A stretch of DNA of 8,335 bases, taken from contig CANRHA010000070.1 in assembly GCA_947630315.1 (NCBI GenBank), forward strand, positions 1-8,335. The letters run 5' to 3'. The notes under the pieces are model-generated. The model did no database searches and was not told the DNA's origin. It was given only the letters and a program-made list of their open reading frames with translations. Each line of letters opens with the position of its first letter. The stretch's first letter is position 1. The translations under genes were made by a program, and so were the position numbers. Source of the DNA: an uncultured Clostridia bacterium (lineage in GTDB: Bacteria > Bacillota > Clostridia > Oscillospirales > Ruminococcaceae). Of this stretch, positions 6,390 to 8,335 are shown one piece after another.

Positions 6390-7901
6390 TCATGCGGTTG
6401 CGTCGGCGCCGCCCGCCGAGGCCGCCGTTATAGTTGTAACGTTCATTCCGAATATCTTCTGATAGGTCATATTCTTTGAAAGCTTAGCTATAAGCTTTAT
6501 GCCGATGTTCTTTGAGGGTTCGTCGGCGTTCTGCTCCTCAAGCTGCCTCATCGGGTCGAACGGTTTGCAGTCGTCTCTTAGCCTGATGACCGTTTCGCCC
6601 TTGCGGTAAAGAACGCGGATATCTACTGCGTGTTTCTTGCCGTCGGCAAAGCCGTGTTCAACTATATTGCCGGCCATTTCCTCAACGGCGAGCGCCGAGA
6701 ATGACGAACACCTGCTGTCGGTGCCGTGTTCAAGGCAAAATTCCTCGACGTGCTCCGAAATGCCTATGACGTCGTCCATGCTGTAAAGAGTCGTGTCGAG
6801 GCGGTCCTCCTCGGGAACGTCGAAGCTGCGGCCGAACTGTATGATCTCGCTGAGCGAAATGCGGAGCTTTTTAAGCCTTATGACGAGCAGCACGAAGATA
6901 ACGAGGAGGGTAGTGGCCTCGGCGAGGAATAAGGCGTAGAAGGAACCGTCTGCGCCGAGGCTCGGCGAAAGGGCCAAGCTCCACGCGACCGGGAGGATAA
7001 AGTAATCAAGAAGATTCAAAACGGTAACAAGCTTGCCGTAGCCGAGGGCCTGATAGAACTTGACGGTGATCATTACAAGAACGTTGAGCACCAGGGCGAC
7101 CGCAAGGCAGCGGCAGGCCCTTGCAGCGATAACCGCGACCTCGGCGTTTCCTCCGCAGAACGGGCGGACCAGGTATCCCGCAAATATGAACAGCAGGGCG
7201 CATGCGCCGAAGACGATCATAAAGCCGTATTTATAGACTACCTTTGCAAACCTGTTGAGCGAAGCGCCGTCCTCTTCTCCCGCGATAACGCTTCCGACCG
7301 TTAAGGTGAGGCCGCCCGCGCCTCCGCAAAGCGAACCGAAGAACGAGGCGAGCGAACCCTCGGCGGCAAAGGCCGAAACGGCGAGAACTCCGCCGAATTT
7401 CAGGAGAATGCGGTTAAACATGACCGGCTTTAAGAAGTTGCAAAGCTCGTTTGACGCGACCGGCAGTCCGGTGTGAACGATCTCGGGCAGCTCTTTCCAG
7501 TTGATGAGCCGGCGTTCGAGGTGGATGTGAGATGATTTTTTCACGAAGTGGGTGAGGTCGTATACTACCGTTGCGTAGCAGCTTACCGCCGACGCAAGGC
7601 TCATGCCGAGCATTCCCATATTGAGGAACTTTACGAACAGAACGTCGCAGGAGGCGTTCACGACTATGCCTATAGCGGTGGTTATAAAGGTCATCTTCTG
7701 CTTGTTGTCAAGGATAAGGAAGGAATAGAGCGGGCCGGACATGGCGACTGCCGGAGCGCTTATTGCAAGACCGAGTATGTACTGTTCGGCCATCGGCAGG
7801 AGGTCGTCGGTTGCGCCGAGAAGCCGGGCTATCGGCGTGTGGAAAATAGCGAGGGTCGCTCCCAACGCCGCGCCCACGCCCATCAGCACGACAAGACACA
7901 T
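6390..7901 (-). CDS. MATE-family multidrug/cation efflux protein fused to RsbW-like GHKL ATPase domain, N-terminally truncated
   Basis: 503 residues from the first in-frame ATG. Residues 1-345 carry about ten hydrophobic segments typical of MATE transporters, which use H+ or Na+ gradients to export organic cations. Full MATE proteins have twelve, and the first two are absent here. In-frame family sequence runs upstream of the ATG (GAAVFAGKCLGRGERDKL, the loop between helices 2 and 3) up to a TAA at 7986-7988, and the ATG has no good ribosome binding site. Residues about 360-495 form a HATPase_c_2/anti-sigma-kinase-like domain: N box ALAVEEMAGNIVEHGF (403-418, Asn412), G1-like RDDCKPFDP (442-450, Cys where many relatives have Gly) and NIGIKLIAKLSKNMTY (465-480). 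Such a domain binds ATP and may phosphorylate or bind a STAS-type antagonist; no STAS gene is visible here. The gene is first in the unit with glgX. It is either a pseudogene from a 5' deletion plus frame loss or a shortened protein; transport activity is doubtful. Confidence 0.85.
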   Translation of the reverse strand: MCLVVLMGVGAALGATLAIFHTPIARLLGATDDLLPMAEQYILGLAISAPAVAMSGPLYSFLILDNKQKMTFITTAIGIVVNASCDVLFVKFLNMGMLGMSLASAVSCYATVVYDLTHFVKKSSHIHLERRLINWKELPEIVHTGLPVASNELCNFLKPVMFNRILLKFGGVLAVSAFAAEGSLASFFGSLCGGAGGLTLTVGSVIAGEEDGASLNRFAKVVYKYGFMIVFGACALLFIFAGYLVRPFCGGNAEVAVIAARACRCLAVALVLNVLVMITVKFYQALGYGKLVTVLNLLDYFILPVAWSLALSPSLGADGSFYALFLAEATTLLVIFVLLVIRLKKLRISLSEIIQFGRSFDVPEEDRLDTTLYSMDDVIGISEHVEEFCLEHGTDSRCSSFSALAVEEMAGNIVEHGFADGKKHAVDIRVLYRKGETVIRLRDDCKPFDPMRQLEEQNADEPSKNIGIKLIAKLSKNMTYQKIFGMNVTTITAASAGGADATA

Positions 7902-7996
7902 TGTGAAGCCGCCGTTGAGTTTATCGCGTTCGCCGCGGCCGAGACACTTTCCCGCAAAAACTGCGGCGCCAGGGTCTTGGACAGTTTATCGGTCAA
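7902..7996 (-). pseudogene. Out-of-frame 5' remnant of the MATE/ATPase gene
   Basis: A TTG at 7996, 8 bases after AAAGGAG (8005-8011), opens LTDKLSKTLAPQF. LTDKLSKT resembles the start of many MATE proteins. That frame does not continue into the transporter. The transporter frame instead reads DPGAAVFAGKCLGRGERDKLNGGFT just before the 7901 ATG and is closed by TAA at 7986-7988. The normal N-terminus and the helix 2-3 loop are thus only a few codons apart and in different frames. This fits a deletion of roughly 70-80 codons (helices 1 and 2), with a breakpoint near 7965-7978. A natural deletion or an assembly join error are both possible. Confidence 0.65.
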
Positions 7997-8021
7997 GGAG
8001 CCCACTCCTTTCGCATCCCGC

Positions 8022-8085
8022 CGCGCCCCGGCCCGGCGCATCGGGGCGGAGAGGGGCGCGTATTCCGGCCGGCGGCGTCCGCCGG
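8022..8085 (-). promoter_or_regulatory. GC-rich structured leader of the MATE-glgX transcript
   Basis: The expected 5' untranslated RNA contains two perfect hairpins. CCGGCGG pairs with CCGCCGG across a 3-base loop (8069-8085). CGCGCCCC pairs with GGGGCGCG (8022-8029 with 8053-8060), enclosing a further GC-rich loop. The second hairpin ends about 10 bases before AAAGGAG. No T-run follows, so this is not a simple terminator. The structure could limit translation or stabilise the RNA. It matches no riboswitch class I recognise. Confidence 0.5.
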
Positions 8086-8112
8086 ATCGCTTCGCAAATA
8101 ATAGGTCTTACC

Positions 8113-8141
8113 ATTATATCAAATCAAAACAGGAAAAACAA
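8113..8141 (-). promoter_or_regulatory. Extended -10 promoter for the MATE-glgX unit
   Basis: On the minus strand TGATATAAT (8113-8121) is a perfect -10 box with the TGn extension. A poor -35 box, TTGTTT (8136-8141, 3 of 6 matches), lies 17 bases upstream. Initiation near 8106 would give a leader of about 110 bases before the TTG at 7996. It is the only convincing promoter upstream of the MATE/ATPase gene in this window. Confidence 0.72.
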
Positions 8142-8197
8142 GGGCAATTCCACAGGTCGATGGGAGAATTCCGCGAGTGGATTTGGAAGAATCGCCA

Positions 8198-8225
8198 TTG
8201 TGTTTTGCGGCGGATTTGCTATAAT
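8198..8225 (+). promoter_or_regulatory. Extended -10 promoter for the downstream ilvE-like gene
   Basis: TGCTATAAT (8217-8225) has a perfect TATAAT with the TGn extension. TTGTGT (8198-8203, 3 of 6 matches) lies 16 bases upstream as a weak -35 box. Transcription should start near 8232, about 57 bases before the ATG at 8289. It is divergent from the MATE-glgX promoter, with about 100 bases between the two -10 boxes. Confidence 0.72.
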
Positions 8226-8236
8226 ATAAAACTGAC

Positions 8237-8248
8237 TTAATGCATTAA
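8237..8248. promoter_or_regulatory. Perfect 12-base palindrome TTAATGCATTAA, candidate operator
   Basis: The palindrome lies about 5-16 bases after the predicted start of the plus-strand transcript, a usual place for a dimeric repressor to bind. I do not recognise the motif as the site of a named regulator, and AT-rich palindromes of this size also occur by chance. The leader is too short for a T-box, which is a common control on branched-chain amino-acid genes in Firmicutes. Confidence 0.4.
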
Positions 8249-8288
8249 AGTATTGTACCCATACATCACAAAAAGGAGCCGATCTGTC

Positions 8289-8335
8289 ATGCTGGATATC
8301 AAGATCACCCGCACCGAGCAGCCCAAACCCCTGCC
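8289..8335 (+). CDS. ilvE: Start of a gene resembling branched-chain amino acid aminotransferase (3' end outside window)
   Basis: ATG at 8289 follows AAAAAGGAG with a 10-base spacing, downstream of an extended -10 promoter, and the frame stays open to the window end. The visible product, MLDIKITRTEQPKPLP, resembles the start of Firmicutes class IV branched-chain aminotransferases, which often open with an (M)-x-I-K-x-T-x-T-x-x-P-K pattern. Those PLP enzymes interconvert leucine, isoleucine and valine with their keto acids. Only 15 complete codons are visible and no catalytic residue is included, so the presence of a gene is much surer than its name. Confidence 0.6.
   Translation, partial: MLDIKITRTEQPKPL

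Noticed and set aside
7741..8229. 162-residue plus-strand open frame
   Set aside because: It overlaps the previous shadow frame and both promoters. It is Arg/Pro/Ser-rich with no family pattern.
7548..8240. 230-residue open frame on the plus strand
   Set aside because: It is antisense to the MATE gene and runs across the divergent promoter region. Its composition is Arg/His/Ala-rich, as expected of a shadow frame in GC-rich DNA, and no domain is recognisable.
8232..8288. T-box or other riboswitch before the ilvE-like gene
   Set aside because: The leader is only about 57 bases, with no specifier loop, antiterminator or terminator hairpin.

Overview
The window looks like chromosome from a Gram-positive anaerobe of the class Clostridia, possibly a gut Oscillospiraceae/Ruminococcaceae-type bacterium. 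This rests on strong AGGAGG-type ribosome binding sites, GC-rich genes beside AT-rich promoters, a MATE transporter fused to an RsbW-like ATPase domain (a fusion I associate with Clostridia), and a mix of cytoplasmic glycoside hydrolases. The genus cannot be fixed from the sequence.

Layout. (1) Bases 1-1197, plus strand: the 3' part of a secreted-type 5'-nucleotidase family gene, cut by the window edge, followed by a strong rho-independent terminator. (2) 1293-4049, minus strand: a complete 918-residue GH3 beta-glycosidase with an inserted beta-trefoil/fascin-like region and a C-terminal CBM6-like module. It has its own promoter with perfect consensus (TTGACA, 17 bp, TATAAT). (3) 4268-6376, minus strand: a complete GlgX-type glycogen debranching enzyme (GH13), followed by its own terminator. 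(4) 6390-7901 (remnant to 7996), minus strand: a MATE-family membrane transporter fused to a GHKL (anti-sigma-factor-like) ATPase domain. Its first two transmembrane helices are missing and the 5' end is out of frame. (5) 7997-8288: a divergent promoter region with GC-rich leader hairpins. (6) 8289 to the edge, plus strand: the first codons of a gene resembling branched-chain aminotransferase (ilvE).

How the genes relate. The MATE-ATPase gene and glgX form a tight two-gene transcription unit: the glgX Shine-Dalgarno sequence starts within the last base of the upstream stop codon, with no terminator between. glgX ends in a terminator, and the GH3 gene is then transcribed separately in the same direction. 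GlgX trims branches from glycogen or alpha-glucan inside the cell. The GH3 enzyme, which has no signal peptide, probably hydrolyses imported oligosaccharides to monosaccharides. Together they suggest intracellular carbohydrate breakdown and storage turnover. The 5'-nucleotidase and GH3 genes converge on a terminator that may serve both strands.

I see no CRISPR array, tRNA, rRNA, insertion sequence or phage gene, and no clear new multi-gene system. The most interesting locus is the damaged MATE/ATPase fusion coupled to glgX.
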